64,000 bases of DNA from Ascaphus truei (Eukaryota; Chordata; Amphibia; Anura; Ascaphidae), in NCBI GenBank assembly GCA_036426205.1, contig CM071568.1, positions 220,246,605 through 220,310,604 on the forward strand. The letters are read 5' to 3'. Position 1 is the first letter of the stretch. The number at the start of each line of letters is the position of its first letter. Positions 1-11,159 of this stretch are shown one piece after another. The position numbers were made by a program, and so were the translations under genes. A model generated the notes under the pieces. That model was not told the DNA's origin. It did no database searches and was given only the letters and a program-made list of their open reading frames with translations.

Positions 1-985
1 CAGGATACCATATAGTTATCAGGGGTTTGATTGCCTTGATAGAGGATAACTTGTGGTTTATTTCTGAGGTACTGCCCTTTGTGTGGTGCTGTTTTAGACA
101 CCCTCCTCAACAGAGTTAAAAAAAGCATGGGGCCTGCTTAATTTGTAGACTGAATTGGATGTAATTCTACCTGGAGAAATCTGAAAAAATCGGAAGAGGG
201 GATGTCGTGATCTTTTGTAAAGAAGCGATATGGGGGACTTTTCCCCCCCTTGAGTGAGAATCCTTGAAACCTCGTGTTCCTTTTTGAACCCATGTATGGG
301 AGGGCGTGTTGTTTCTGTGTAAAAAAGGAAGGGAGGTCCGAAAATAGTTGTTGTTCATGCGGGTAAACAAAAATTGGGTACCTTTTATATTGGAAACTAA
401 TTGAGAGGAGTCCCAGAGATTACAGTCAAAGGATATCACTGGTTCTGAAATTCTCGGGTGTTCTAGGACTTTTGTGAGCCATAGAAGATTTTTTAATTTT
501 GCATGAGGAACAAATCATCCTGTCTCTCGACCCATCTCCTTTCGGTTGGGTTTTGAATGCCAGCTAACAAGTTGCCCTAACTTGAGCTGCTTCTATAGTA
601 GTTTTGTAAGTTCTGCAGATCTAAGCCTCCTTCTAATTTGGACTTATAAATAATATCTTTGCGAACTCTAGTCCCTGTTGTTGTCAAGACAAACTTCAAA
701 ATTTTCTTTTTCTGAATATTATTTAGATCGTTCCTTTCTGACAGATTTTACCCGTGAGAGTTTGAAGAGATAGAGGAGTCGAGGTAAAATATTCATTTTA
801 ATAGTGGTTATTCTCCCAAACAAAGATATTATATATGGGTTCCAAGTGGCTAAGTCCTTGACTATCTGGTCAAAAAAGTGTTTAAAATTTGCATTGTATA
901 AAGTTGAATAATTTGTTGTTAATTGAACCCCTAGATATTTAATATGGTTCGCATTCCATTTAAAGTCAAAATTTAGTTGGAGTAA
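1..985 (-). mobile_element. L1-type LINE fragment, copy B
   Basis: Nucleotides 1-810 repeat, with small indels, the sequence at about 1742-2544, and the copy runs about 160 bases further toward the LINE 5' end. On the minus strand it gives broken pieces of ORF2 C-terminal sequence, such as SHTWVQKG and PLPIFSDFSR, which recur in the neighbouring copy. It is cut by the window edge on its 3' side. It ends at about 985, where the poly-A-like 3' end of copy A begins. Several frameshifts make it non-coding. Confidence 0.8.
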
Positions 986-2544
986 TTTTACTAATTACTT
1001 AAATTTTTATTGAGCATTTTTTTTTACATACAGTACGAAAGAAAAATTAACAAAACATAACAGATAAAGGGGGGTCGGGGAGGGGGGAAGGGGTAGCATT
1101 TGTAAAAATATAGCATTGTACACAACAATTTAATTATCACATATATCACTATGTTCCAAGTATTCTAATCTATATATGGGGATATACCTGCATAGCGAAA
1201 CCAGGGAGCCCAAATCTCAGAGAATTGCGAGGTAGAGCCGTTCAGATAGGCTGAGAGTTTTTCCATATAAACTATATGCCAAATTGTGTTATTTATTTGG
1301 TTTAAGGATGGGGGGGCAGGTTGTTTCCAATTTTTGGCAATTGTACACCGTGTAGCATTTAACATTTGGGCTAGTACTCTAGCTTTTTTTCAGGGAATAT
1401 TGGCCATTGGCTTGCCTAGCAATATATATATATATACTGGGTCATGTGGGACAGTGATTTCTAGGGTCTTGTGTATTAAGGTGAACACTTCCGTCCATGT
1501 TTGTTGGATTTTGGGACATGACCAGAATATATGCAGAATATTCCCCACTTCACCACAACCACACCAACACAGAGGGGAGACCCTTGGGAGAAAAGTGTGC
1601 AGCCTGGCAGGAGTCATATACCATCTGAATATTAACTTGTAAATATTCTCTTTTATTACAATGCACAATGAATTTTTAGAGGCAGCTTCCCAGATGTCTT
1701 TCCAAGTATCGAGATCTATACAGACGTTAAGATCTTTTTCCCAGGATACCATATAGTTATCAGGGGTTTGATTGCTCTTGATAGAGGATAAACTTTGGTA
1801 TATTCTGGAGGTAATGCCCTTTGTGTGGGGCTGTTGTAGACACCAGTCCTCAAACAGAGTTAAAGCATGGGGCTGGCTTGATTTGTAGACTGATTGGATG
1901 TAATGCCTAACCTGGAGAAATCTGAAAAAATCGGAAGAGGGGATGTCGTGATTCGTTTGTAAAGAAGCGAGTTGGGGGACTTTCCCTTGAGTGAGAATAT
2001 CCTTGACTCTCGTGAGTCCTTTTTGAACCCAGGTATGGGAGAGCGGGTTTTCTGTGTAAAAAGGAAGGGAGGGGTCCGAAAATAGTGGTTGCATGAGGGA
2101 AGGGGTACCGGTTAGATGAAACTTGGATTTGAGGGAGTCCCAGAGATTACAGGCAAAGGATATTCTCTCGGGTTTCTAGACTTTTTGTTGAGCCAGAGAA
2201 GATTTTTTATTTTGCATGGGGAACAAATCAAATCCTCTATCTCGACCCATCTCCTTTCGGTTGGGTTTGAATGCCAGCTAACAAGTTGCCCTAATTGAGC
2301 TGCTCTATAGTAGTTTTGTAAGTTCGGAAGAGCTAAGCCTCCTTCTAATTTGGACTTATAAAGAATATCTTTGCGAACTCTAGGTCGCCTGTTTTGCAAG
2401 ACAAACTTCAAAATTTTCTTCTGAATATTATTTAGATCTTTCTGACAGATTTTAACCGGGAGAGTTTGAAAGAGATAGAGGAGTCGAGGCAAAATATTCA
2501 GTCGAGGTAAAATATTCATTTTAATAGTGGTTATTCTCCCAAAC
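986..2544 (-). mobile_element. L1-type LINE, 5'-truncated, ORF2 C-terminal remnant (copy A)
   Basis: Two minus-strand ORFs (2546-2112 and 2094-1390) together encode the C-terminal part of an L1 ORF2 protein, downstream of the reverse transcriptase. The second contains the cysteine/histidine motif LCWCGCGEVGNILHIFWSCP and the stretch NIYKLIFRWYMTPARLH, typical of vertebrate L1 ends. The two ORFs are in different frames, so it is dead. The 3' end near 1000 shows AATAAA-like and A-rich sequence on the minus strand. The 5' end is an abrupt truncation at 2544, joined directly to the 57-bp repeat. Confidence 0.88.
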
Positions 2545-2601
2545 ATGCTCGCACAAATAAAAGCATTTCATTAGCCACAGAATGGTATTGTGTATTCGTT
2601 A
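2545..2601. repeat. 57-bp direct repeat, left copy
   Basis: This 57-base stretch, starting ATGCTCGCACAAATAAAAGC, recurs without a mismatch at 4095-4151. The pair brackets a 1,493-bp interval holding a forkhead gene remnant. It contains a plus-strand AATAAA. It abuts the truncated 5' end of the L1. It is much too long for an ordinary target-site duplication. Confidence 0.9.
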
Positions 2602-2664
2602 CAGTAGTGTAATCCATGCAGTTACTGTTGTAAATTACTGTATACAGTACTGTATTTACCTTCA

Positions 2665-3306
2665 TTATAGACTTTGCCAATCGGTTGGTGCCGAGCTACT
2701 GCCAGTACCATATTCTTGATTATACAAGTAGTTGACAGGTGACAGCGAGCCTGCTACACCTGTAGTTGAGAGCTCATGAAGCTCGAAATCTTCTTGGTAC
2801 ATGCAAGCTTGATGGTATCTGTATGTGAAATCTTGCTCAGGCTGCAGGTATCCTGGCGGGGACAGATAGCAAGGGTTGCCGGTCACCGGTTTTCACTGAC
2901 GGTCAAACTGTTATTGTAAGCCGGTGCTGGAGCTGGCGCTGGTGCAGTTCCATTGCTGGCCTGGGACTGACGAATCTTAGTTGGTTTTACCATGACCTTT
3001 TGCCTTTTGAAGTCTCCATGATCAAAGATACTGGAAAAATCTGGCACCACACACCAATACACTCCTCTAACTCCGTGTGCAGGAGCAATATGAAAAAAAC
3101 ACGGATCGATACTTAACTTTATCCTTATTGCACGCTTCCACACATGAGCATCTCGTGAAAATTTGTAAGTCATAATTTGAGATAAAATATTGATAAATTT
3201 GACCAACTGTGGCCATTTTATCATCTGCTGCATTAATTGCGGACCATATAAAATAAGCGTACGTTATGTCGGGGTTTTTGCACACGTACTGTGGCGGTGT
3301 ACTCAT
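2665..3306 (-). pseudogene. forkhead-domain protein remnant with two frameshifts
   Basis: Read on the minus strand, the region from 3306 encodes the N-terminal half of a forkhead (winged-helix) domain: TYAYFIWSAI, then VGQIYQYFISNYD (helix 1 and helix 2). The frame then shifts within a short A/T run near 3150. The next frame (to 2883) gives recognition helix 3, HVWKRAIRIKLSIDPCF, and wing sequence ending SSIFDHGDFKRQK, close to the family's FDNGNFRRKR end. A second shift near 2890, in a run of four A's, leads to a tyrosine/serine-rich tail ending APTDWQSL. The product would be about 210 residues, intronless and small for a Fox protein. It may be a real pseudogene or an ORF broken by indel errors; both shifts sit at short homopolymers. 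Forkhead proteins are DNA-binding transcription factors; the subfamily is not identified. Confidence 0.8.
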
Positions 3307-4094
3307 TTCAGAACAGTAGAAAAACAGTACTGTAATGTAAAAAAGACACTGTGCATTGAGTTTTTATTATGAAACGCCTAAATTGATACAGTAACTTCTT
3401 CAGTACCACGGTGAATTCACAATGGACCTCTGTGGTTTTTTTTAAACACCTGCAAGTAGATACATTACTGTAGCACATTAGAATTCATTACAATTCCTGA
3501 ATATCTGCCACCTGACAGATACGCTAAGAATTACCCCCAATTAAATCCGAACCATTATAATTAAACAGATCAACCACGGATCAGCCGAGGGTGCTGGGCG
3601 GCGCGAATGCGGCATGAATGCGGGGTTGCCCAATTTATTGCGCGTGGAATTCAGAAGATGCAACCGCTACGCCCCCGAGAAGTTTTAAAATAAAGGCTGG
3701 CGCAGCAGTAAGAGTTTTTCTTTGATCAGAACTTGGCACCAAACGTCCTGTAACTAAAATTGTCTTGAAATCCAAACCGCGACCGCTACATTTGTTTCTG
3801 AGAAGTTGGCCACAAAAAGTTGGACTAAGAATATTTTCCGGCCAGACTTTCTGAAGCCGGTGCTCTGCTACTCGTGCAAGATCACTTTTGAAAAGCCCGG
3901 CCGCACTTTTGGCGCTCAGGATAGTTACACACACACACACTCATACATCACTAACATTCAGGGACCATTTAACACCGTAAGTCATAAATCGCATTCTGCA
4001 CAGGGGAAAGGAATAGACATTCCAAGATGCACTGTTTTTAAGTAAAACGCTTTCTTGTTTTATCCATTGCAACACCGACATCAGTGTATTGCGA
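3307..4094. other. unassigned sequence upstream of the forkhead remnant
   Basis: This holds no convincing gene. There is a moderately GC-rich block at 3580-3900 and a short AC-repeat near 3930. ACAGTACTGT-type motifs occur on both sides of the forkhead remnant (near 2645 and 3325), but they do not form a clear terminal inverted repeat. Confidence 0.4.
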
Positions 4095-4148
4095 ATGCTC
4101 GCACAAATAAAAGCATTTCATTAGCCACAGAATGGTATTGTGTATTCG

Positions 4149-4151
<3 letters not shown>
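4095..4151. repeat. 57-bp direct repeat, right copy
   Basis: Identical over all 57 bases to 2545-2601. It is followed immediately by a (TA)n tract that leads into the Tc1 element. Confidence 0.9.

Positions 4152-4196
<45 letters not shown>
4152..4196. repeat. (TA)n microsatellite
   Basis: About 40 bases of alternating T and A directly left of the Tc1 element, a likely TA-rich target. Confidence 0.95.
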
Positions 4197-4198
<2 letters not shown>

Positions 4199-4199
4199 A

Positions 4200-5890
4200 C
4201 AGTGGTGTGAAAAAGAAAGTACACCCTCTGAATTCTATGGGTTTACATATCAGGACATAATAACAATCAACTGTTCCTAAGCAGGTCTTAATATTAGGTA
4301 AATACAACCTCAGATGAACAACAGCACATATATAAAGCCAACATGGAGAAGACATGTGTGAAAACCTACGTATACCTTATGATTCAATAGCTTGTAGAAC
4401 CACCTTTAGCAGCAATAACTTAAAGTAATCGTTTTCTGTATGACTTTATCAGTCTCTCACATCGTTGTGGAGGAATTTTGGCCCACTCTTCTTTACAACA
4501 TTGCTTCAGTTCATTGAGATTTGTGGGCATTTGTTTATGCACAGCTCTTTTAAGGTCCCGCCACAGCATTTCAATCGGGTTGAGGTCTGGACTTTGACTG
4601 AGCCATTGCAACACTTTTATTCTTTTCTTTTTCAGCCATTCTGTTGTAGATTTGCTGGTATGCTTGGGATCATTGTCCTGTGGCACGACCCAATTTCGGC
4701 CAAGCTTAAGCTGTCGGACAGATGGCCTCACATTTGACTCTAGAATACTTTGGTATACAGAGCTCATGGTCGACTCAATGACTGCAAGGTTCCCAGGTCC
4801 TGTGGCTGCAAAACAAGCCCAAATCATCACCCCTCCACCACTGTGCATGACAGTTGGTATGAGGTGTTTGTGCTGATATGCTGTGTTTGGTTTTCGCCAA
4901 ACATGGCGCTGTGCATTATGGCCAAACATCTCCACTTTGGTCCCGTCTGTCTAAAGGACATTGTTCCAGAAGTCTTGAGGTTTGTTCAGATGCAACTTTG
5001 CAAACCTAAGCCTTGCTGCCATGTTCTTTTTAGAGAAAAGAGGCTTTCTCCTGGCAACCCTTCCAAACAAACCATACTTGTTCAGAATGTTTCTAATTGT
5101 ACTGTCATGAACTTTAACATTTAACATGCTAACTGAGGCCTGTAGAGTCTGAGATGTAACTCTTGGTTTTTTTGCAATTTCTCTGAGCATTGCATGGTCT
5201 GACCTTGGGGTGAATTTGCTGGGACGTCCACTCCTGGGAAGATTGGCAACTGTCTTGAATGTTTTCCACTTTTGAATAATCTTTCTCACTGTAGAATGAT
5301 GGACTTTAAATTGTTTGGAAATGGCCTTATAACCCTTCCCAGATTGATGGGCAGCAACAATTGCTTCTCTAAGATAATTGCTGATGTCTTTCCTCCTTGG
5401 CATTGTAATACAGGGAAAAGGGAGACCAAAAAGCGCACCAGCACAAACGGAGCAGGAAGAACCCAGGACAAAAAAATGATTAAAAGGGCACTTTAATGTG
5501 GCAAAAGACCCATCCAATGCATTTCGAACGTCGCAGCTCCAGAATGCTCCAGACCAGCAAACTGCTAAAACGTTAGCTTTTATAGAGGTGGTCACACCTG
5601 CTGATGCTCAATTAATAAAGGGCATTTGATTAGCAGCACCTGTCTGCTACTTAGCATCTTAATTCCTATGGAAGCAGTAAGGGTGTACTTAGTTTTTCAC
5701 ACATAGCTTTATTTTTATAAATAAATCATGACACGGTGTAGGTGTAATATGTCATGTGTTGTTGTTCATCTGAGGTTGTATTTACCTCATTTTTAGACCT
5801 GCTAAGGAACAGATGATTGTTATTATGTCCTGATACTGTATGTAAAACCATAGAATTCAAAGAGGGTGTACTTTCTTTTTCACACAACTG
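4200..5890 (-). mobile_element. Tc1/mariner element, near full length
   Basis: The terminal inverted repeats are extensive. The left end starts CAGTGGTGTGAAAAAGAAAG. The right end is its reverse complement, ending ...CTTTTTCACACAACTG at 5890 and followed by TA. The left TA has mutated to CA. The inverted sequence extends inward past the AGGACATAATAACAATC motif, giving arms near 200 bp. A DD34E transposase lies inside on the minus strand. It is a cut-and-paste DNA transposon, now inactive through at least one nonsense codon. Confidence 0.95.
4420..5403 (-). pseudogene. Tc1-like transposase with one in-frame stop
   Basis: The reading frame from ATG 5403 (MPRRKDISNYLREAIVAAHQ) runs 327 codons to 4420, broken only by TAG at 4951-4953 (codon 151). 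The N-terminal half carries two helix-turn-helix segments (KAISKQFKVHHSTVRKIIQ and VHDSTIRNILNKYGL) and the linker GRPSKF. The C-terminal half is the catalytic DDE core: an aspartate just after the stop in a degraded motif, then NDPKHTSK and LNPIEMLWRDLKRA, with the last two acidic residues 34 apart. In most relatives the stop position is tryptophan and the first catalytic motif is followed by glutamate; here glycine follows. Both look like point decay. The longer upstream ORF to 5595 lies in the terminal repeat and is not coding. Confidence 0.93.
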
Positions 5891-5904
5891 TATAGTGTAT
5901 ATAA

Positions 5905-6320
5905 AGATCAGGGCTTCCTTTAGTACCCCTCACCTGCGCTACGGCGGCGGGTGTTGGGAGTGTTGCGGCGGCGCGCAGGTGCTGGTGGCTTGTGAGGCAG
6001 GCGATGGGCTCGGCAGAGGCTCCGGCAGCTCCCTTTGCAGGGCGCCGCCATGTTGCGATTTGCCGCGCGTGTGCAGTGAGTTTAGCATGTGCAGATAGGT
6101 CCCCGGTGCGGCGGCCATTAGATAAAGAGGCTATGTGGGGACTACAGCCCCCAGCATGCACAGGGGGAGGCCATCAGGTGCCCAAGCAGAGCCAATAGGG
6201 CTGCCGAATTCCCTGCATCAAGGAAAGGATGCTTTTGGCGCGCCAGGGATCACGCAGTCGGAGCTGGGACAAGGAAGGGGTAGGTTGTAGGTGCAGGAGT
6301 CTGTGGCTCCTGCACTCCCT
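5905..6320 (+). mobile_element. truncated LTR-like element (family of 11160-12326 and 21608-22920)
   Basis: It shares with the two longer copies the order: CCTCACCTGCGCTACGGCGG-type opening, GCGGCGGCCATT, GGACTACAGCCCCCAGCATG, a TTTTGGCGCGCC-type box, then GAGCTGGGACAAGGAAGGGG. The right half is missing. The strand follows the orientation of the longer copies and is arbitrary. No ORF. Confidence 0.65.
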
Positions 6321-6514
6321 GACTAAGTGATGAGAATTTCATGGTGAATCGAAGGATAGGCAACCTTAAGCAAATAAACGTTGGGTCCAAAGACCATCTC
6401 AAAAGCACAGAATACACTGATTTCAATGGGACAAAAGTATACACTCCCCTAGAATTGATAATTGTTTTCTGCGCATATAATGGAATGTCAGCAACCATTT
6501 TGTCATTTTAGAAG

Positions 6515-6709
6515 TTGCTTTATGACATGGTGTGCAGAGATATTGTTCTTTTAAAACAGATGAAAAAATCCAGTGTGGACACTTCAGAAGGAAAATTTCT
6601 TCAGAATGCCAAGAGCTTTCTAAACAGTGCCATTGACTACGACCTTCCAACGGACCAACACTTGACCACATTTCTGATCATTCAGGGAGGCACAAGTAGG
6701 ATTAAGTGA
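6515..6709 (+). other. possible exon-like ORF, unrecognised
   Basis: A 64-codon ORF (MLYDMVCRDIVLLKQMKKSS...) is preceded by a pyrimidine/TTTTAG acceptor-like site. Its middle, KFLQNAKSFLNSAIDYDLPT, looks protein-like in composition. I recognise no family and see no good donor. It may be a fragment of a captured or decayed gene, or chance. Confidence 0.2.
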
Positions 6710-7299
6710 AGTCCAAGTGCAGAATGAAGATATTGCAGGTACTCTCCCAGGATGTCAGTATTTATGGTGCAAGTACAGTAAAGTAATAATGTAGCTACTA
6801 TTCTTATTTCTCATAGTGGTCTGGGTGTATCCTGCTGCAACCCCAATAGGTATTGTGGTAACAAAAAAGAGATAGAGGCCTATGCAGAAAGGTTCGATAA
6901 GTCAGTTATCTACAGCTTTTCGTCAAAAAAGCCTACTGCTATTCTGTAAGCTCCGATATTTTGACGATACTAGAAATTTCGACAAAAAAAAATTCCAAAA
7001 AATAAATTCATTAGCGAAACGCGCGGCGATAAGCCACTTATCGGCAGTTTCTCAAACTCGCTCAATTCTAGTAGCCCCGATTAGCTTATTGAGTCTGATC
7101 ACCGCTCTAGAATTGAGATTTCTTCTCCGAATTGCCTGCTAGAAAAAGTTGGCAAGAAGGTGGGGAGAAACTGCAGAGAAGCGGCGAGACGGCACATAGA
7201 TGCCGGGAGACTCCGGATGCTGATATCCATTAACATCACCACTGGAGACCTCCGGCATGAATCAGATGCATGAAAAATGTATTTACAGGCAACTTCATT

Positions 7300-7510
7300 A
7301 CCTTAGCGGCTAACCGTTAAGGCAAAGAAGGGGTTAACCACAATTGCCATGCTTATTGTGGGTAGCGGGGTGGGCGAAGGTGGTATTTGGCCATTGGTGT
7401 GTGTTTAGGCCTTGCGGTGGGCCTTAACCCCTTCATTACCTTAGTGGTTAATACAACTAAGGTAATGAAGGGGTTAACCCCTCCCGCTACCCACCCGATA
7501 GGCCTAAACA
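7300..7510. repeat. hairpin repeat with a perfect 19-bp inner inverted repeat
   Basis: AACCCCTTCATTACCTTAG (7426-7444) and its exact reverse complement (7457-7475) are separated by 12 bases. Outer parts also pair (GGGTAGCGGGGTGGG with CCCGCTACCCACCCG; TTTAGGCC with GGCCTAAA). Confidence 0.85.
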
Positions 7511-8804
7511 TTCATACTTGGGACTAATACCGTTCAACTGAAATGTAGACAGACTGCTCAATCCCTTGTGCAAATTAATGATATAATATGATAACTTTGG
7601 TGCAAAGGGACAAATAGATTAATGTTTAAACTAGATAGTGAGATAAAAATCTCACTCAAGAGTCCCTATAATTTGCACTCTAAGTACATAAGTGATATTA
7701 GAGATACAATTATCTCAGAGAATTTTATTATTCCCACAGAGAATGTCATTTATATTATAATAATTCTCATATGTAACACTGATAACATAAAAACAATAAA
7801 GTTTTATTTCACACAAATATCGTCGCTTAGTGATGTGATTATATACACTGTATTAAAATCCCCAGTGGAGAGACTGTTAGACGGGTGTAACCTTAGCCCA
7901 GATGTATAGGTAATCCTAATAGTGCTCTATCAGAACCATATAATTATTTAATGGCTCTCCTCAGAAGTAAATATATCCGTAGAGCACCGATATTATGTAT
8001 ATGTTACCAAAACCACAGTGGGTATGATATATAAGATGAAGGAGCTAACCTATGTAGCTATCAGTTTATTCACAGCCATGATGTAACATACAGCCAGAAC
8101 ATACACTGATAGATATATCACAGCATTAAATTCCTGTTGTTATAATCTTAATTGATAATTCTAATATGGGTGTGGAGATAAAACCACAGTCTGTCACCAA
8201 GATACCATGTGATTATATCAACATGAATGCAGCTAGTGGATTAGCTCTCCAGTATCTGGATTGATTAATACAGACAGCGAGTTAGTTAGTACGTTTGCTG
8301 CTATAACATCAACATGCACACGGTATATCTATAGTCTGCAAATGTTCATCATTGATACAATATAGCAGTAGATATAAAGCTGTTGTATCTATATCTGCAA
8401 AGGTCACTGTATGGGATATTATACATACAGACTAAAGCGCATACAAATGCGCTTTTGAGGACGTGAGTTTAACTTTGCTCCAACGTCAAAGAGGGTTTTG
8501 AATTAATGTATAAATAAATCCCAATCAGCTGACAGTGGGGTGGTGCTCACAGGGAAAAATGATATGGTTGTTGCGATAGAAAAGAATCCCCTTAATGCTG
8601 CACTTAGAGACACCCTACAGTGTATATAAAACTTAAACTTTTAATATTGCAGTTGAAATATAGGTATTTGCGATGTGATGATAAACAAACAACAAATATA
8701 ATTAAAAAGTGGAGAGTAAATGCAAGAGCGTATCAGTGCTAGAAAACAGTTGTTACTTAGTGGGTCTATTAGGGTGATTGATATCCGCATGAGCAGTACA
8801 GCCC

Positions 8805-9330
8805 CTTCAGCCGACGCCCATGAGAAGAGAGCGCACGCATGCGCAGAAGATAGCGCGAGCGGCAAGGGTGCAGGGAGGTGTCGTGGGGACTACAATCCCC
8901 ATAATGCTTAGGGGCTGTTAGTCAGGTGGCTAGGCTTAGCCAATCGGATGGCTGGATTCCTCAGCTCCTGTAATAGATACATTTGGCGCGCGGAGACCAC
9001 GCCAGACGGTGCAGGGACAGGATAGGGGTAAGAGGTATGTGTGCAGGGGTCTGCACTAGGCCAGATTCCCCCTAGGCCCCAACTCCCTTCAGCTTGTGGT
9101 TGCTGCAGGGACCGGCCCATAATATTGGGACACGGCCCCCTGTAGTACCATAGTGAGTGAGGGACACAGACAGAACACGGCTGTCTCCTGCTCAATGGTG
9201 GTCTGGGACCAGACACCATACAAGGACACTACTAAGGTGGTACCATCCACGCGGGACCCACCCAACTAGAGGCGAAGGCTTCGTGGGTTGCAGTACTGGG
9301 TCAGTGGACCCCATCATCCTTAAGACCAAG
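8805..9330 (+). mobile_element. truncated LTR-like element
   Basis: It repeats the family order seen at 11160-12326: GGGGACTACAATCCCCATAATG, a TTTGGCGCGCGGAGACCACGCC box, GTGCAGGGACAGGATAGGGG, and TCTGGGACCAGA near the end. It lacks both outer ends, so it is either truncated or an old insertion in the fold-back element. No ORF. Confidence 0.65.
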
Positions 9331-9797
9331 AAAAATTAGGGTGCTCAAACCCCAGACAACTTCATCTAGAGTATAATACAAAATAACACTATTCCTGGAG
9401 ACACCAGTGTATAATACAAAATAATAATCCTCAAGACCAAGCCAGCTCTCCCGGGTGTGGACACACCTTCCTCTCGTGCACTGCACCGCTTCTCGGCAGC
9501 TTCTCCCCACCTTGTTGCCAAATTTTTCTAGCGAGGCGATTCGGAGAAGAAATCTCAATTCCCGAACAGCGATCAGACTCAATAAGCTGATCGGGGCTAC
9601 TAGAATTGAGCGAGTTTCTATGACTGCCGAAAAGTGGCTTATCGCTGCGCGTTTGGTGATTTTTTTTTTCCTTGGAAAAAATTTTTACCCAAAATTTCTA
9701 GTATCGACAAAATATCAGAGCTTACAGAATAGCAGTAGGCTTTTTTGACGAAAAGCTGCAGATAATTGACTTATCGGACATTTCTGCATAGGCCCCT

Positions 9798-11159
9798 ATG
9801 TCTGAAGGTGCTCCAAAATGTAGTAATAGGCAGTGCTGAAAATGGGATTTTTGAACTGGGGGTATGGCTAAATTATACGATGTTATTATCCCTCCCATCC
9901 CTCGTCCCCCAAAAAACAATCGATTAGCAGGTGTATTTCAATGCTAGAAACTTCAACTCCCCATAACCTTTGCAGCAGGTCAGTGAAGTCGGAGTGCCCT
10001 TATATGGCTAGATCTGCCATATAAGGATACTAGCAACATTGAGATGACTACAAATTCCAGAAGACCTTGCTGTTGTAGTTTCAGACCGGACTAGGACATC
10101 ACTGATGCAAGAAGCCTGAGGTAAGCTTAGCTAGTTATTATCAACGCAGGGGAATTCCATTCAAAGCAGGGAGCCCTGCTGTGATAATCTTAGATTTAGC
10201 CAACTTTACTGTCCCGGACGCTACTGCTTGCGGTTGGGGTATGGTTACCTCACCGCAAGCAGTTGAGGTGCTAGAGACAGTAAAGTTGGCTACATCTGTA
10301 TGAAGAATAGTTCATTACTTGGTCGATATGTGGTGCTAGCAGGACTATATTAATAAAAAAGAAAAATAAATATATCTAAAAAGAAAAAGTTACCTGTATA
10401 ATTTGAATTCGCTATTTCCATCCCATGAAACAAGAGATGTTTTCTATTACCCACATTCTTGCCGATTAAATCATGGCAAATACTAGTGCATTATTTGGTG
10501 CTGTCCCATCAAATATGTCATATAAATAAAGTACTGTAGAGTGAATGTGCAATTGTGGAAGAGTGATACGAAAAGGAGAGTGACTAGCATGGCTGTAGCA
10601 GGTCACTGTGACTGCCAAGGTCACTTAGCTGAGAAAGATTTCTGTAATTAATAAGATGGTTGTTATCAACATGGACACAATGTCCTCAGGAGACACATCT
10701 AGATGCTTCAGTGCTGCTGGTCATGTCCAGAATGAAAATGTATAACCTTGTTGGAAGTAGATTTCATATTACTGAACATCTTTGATACATTTATAAAATC
10801 TGCAGAAACATTTGGATAACTGAACCCCTTTATGTCCAATACAATAATCACTAATTGTATGGATTTACGTCTATTTTATCTATTTGCATCAGGATCTGGC
10901 AGATAAGATGTCTCCAGGTTTAGTTTGTGTAAAAAAAATGTATCCCAATAAATTTTAACAGGGATTAACAACAAATTCTAATGAGACAACCTAAAATACT
11001 AGAATAACTTGAGAGTATGCTGCATATTTTCAGTGGGACTTAGAAATCTTATTTGCATTGAACATGTGTCAGATTCTGATGTGCTCCATTCAAACATTGT
11101 TATAAATAGTAAGCACATATTTTATTGTTGTAAAACAAGAAAATATTTTTTTTTATAAA
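9798..11159. other. no gene seen; contains a short MITE-like hairpin
   Basis: AT-rich intergenic or intronic DNA. The only structure I see is a hairpin at 10197-10292: TAGCCAACTTTACTGTC pairs perfectly with GACAGTAAAGTTGGCTA, and CTGCTTGCGGT pairs with ACCGCAAGCAG inside it. Confidence 0.75.

Larger units (their letters stand above)
6872..9797. mobile_element. Harbinger-like fold-back element with ~310-bp terminal inverted repeats
   Basis: The sequence from about 6872 (GGCCTATGCAGAAAGG, then TTCGATAAGTCAG) is the imperfect reverse complement of that ending near 9797 (GACTTATCGGACATTTCTGCATAGGCC). The arms stay complementary for about 310 bp, to about 7190 and 9485. The ends (GGCCTAT..., GATAAGT) resemble those of the elements at 31506 and 57125. 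There is no transposase. The middle is AT-rich unassigned sequence (7500-8700), a hairpin block and a truncated LTR-like copy (8805-9330). Confidence 0.8.

Noticed and set aside
3067..3233. Programmed ribosomal frameshift in the forkhead remnant
   Set aside because: No slippery heptamer with a downstream pseudoknot is evident, and a second unrelated shift follows; decay or read error is simpler.
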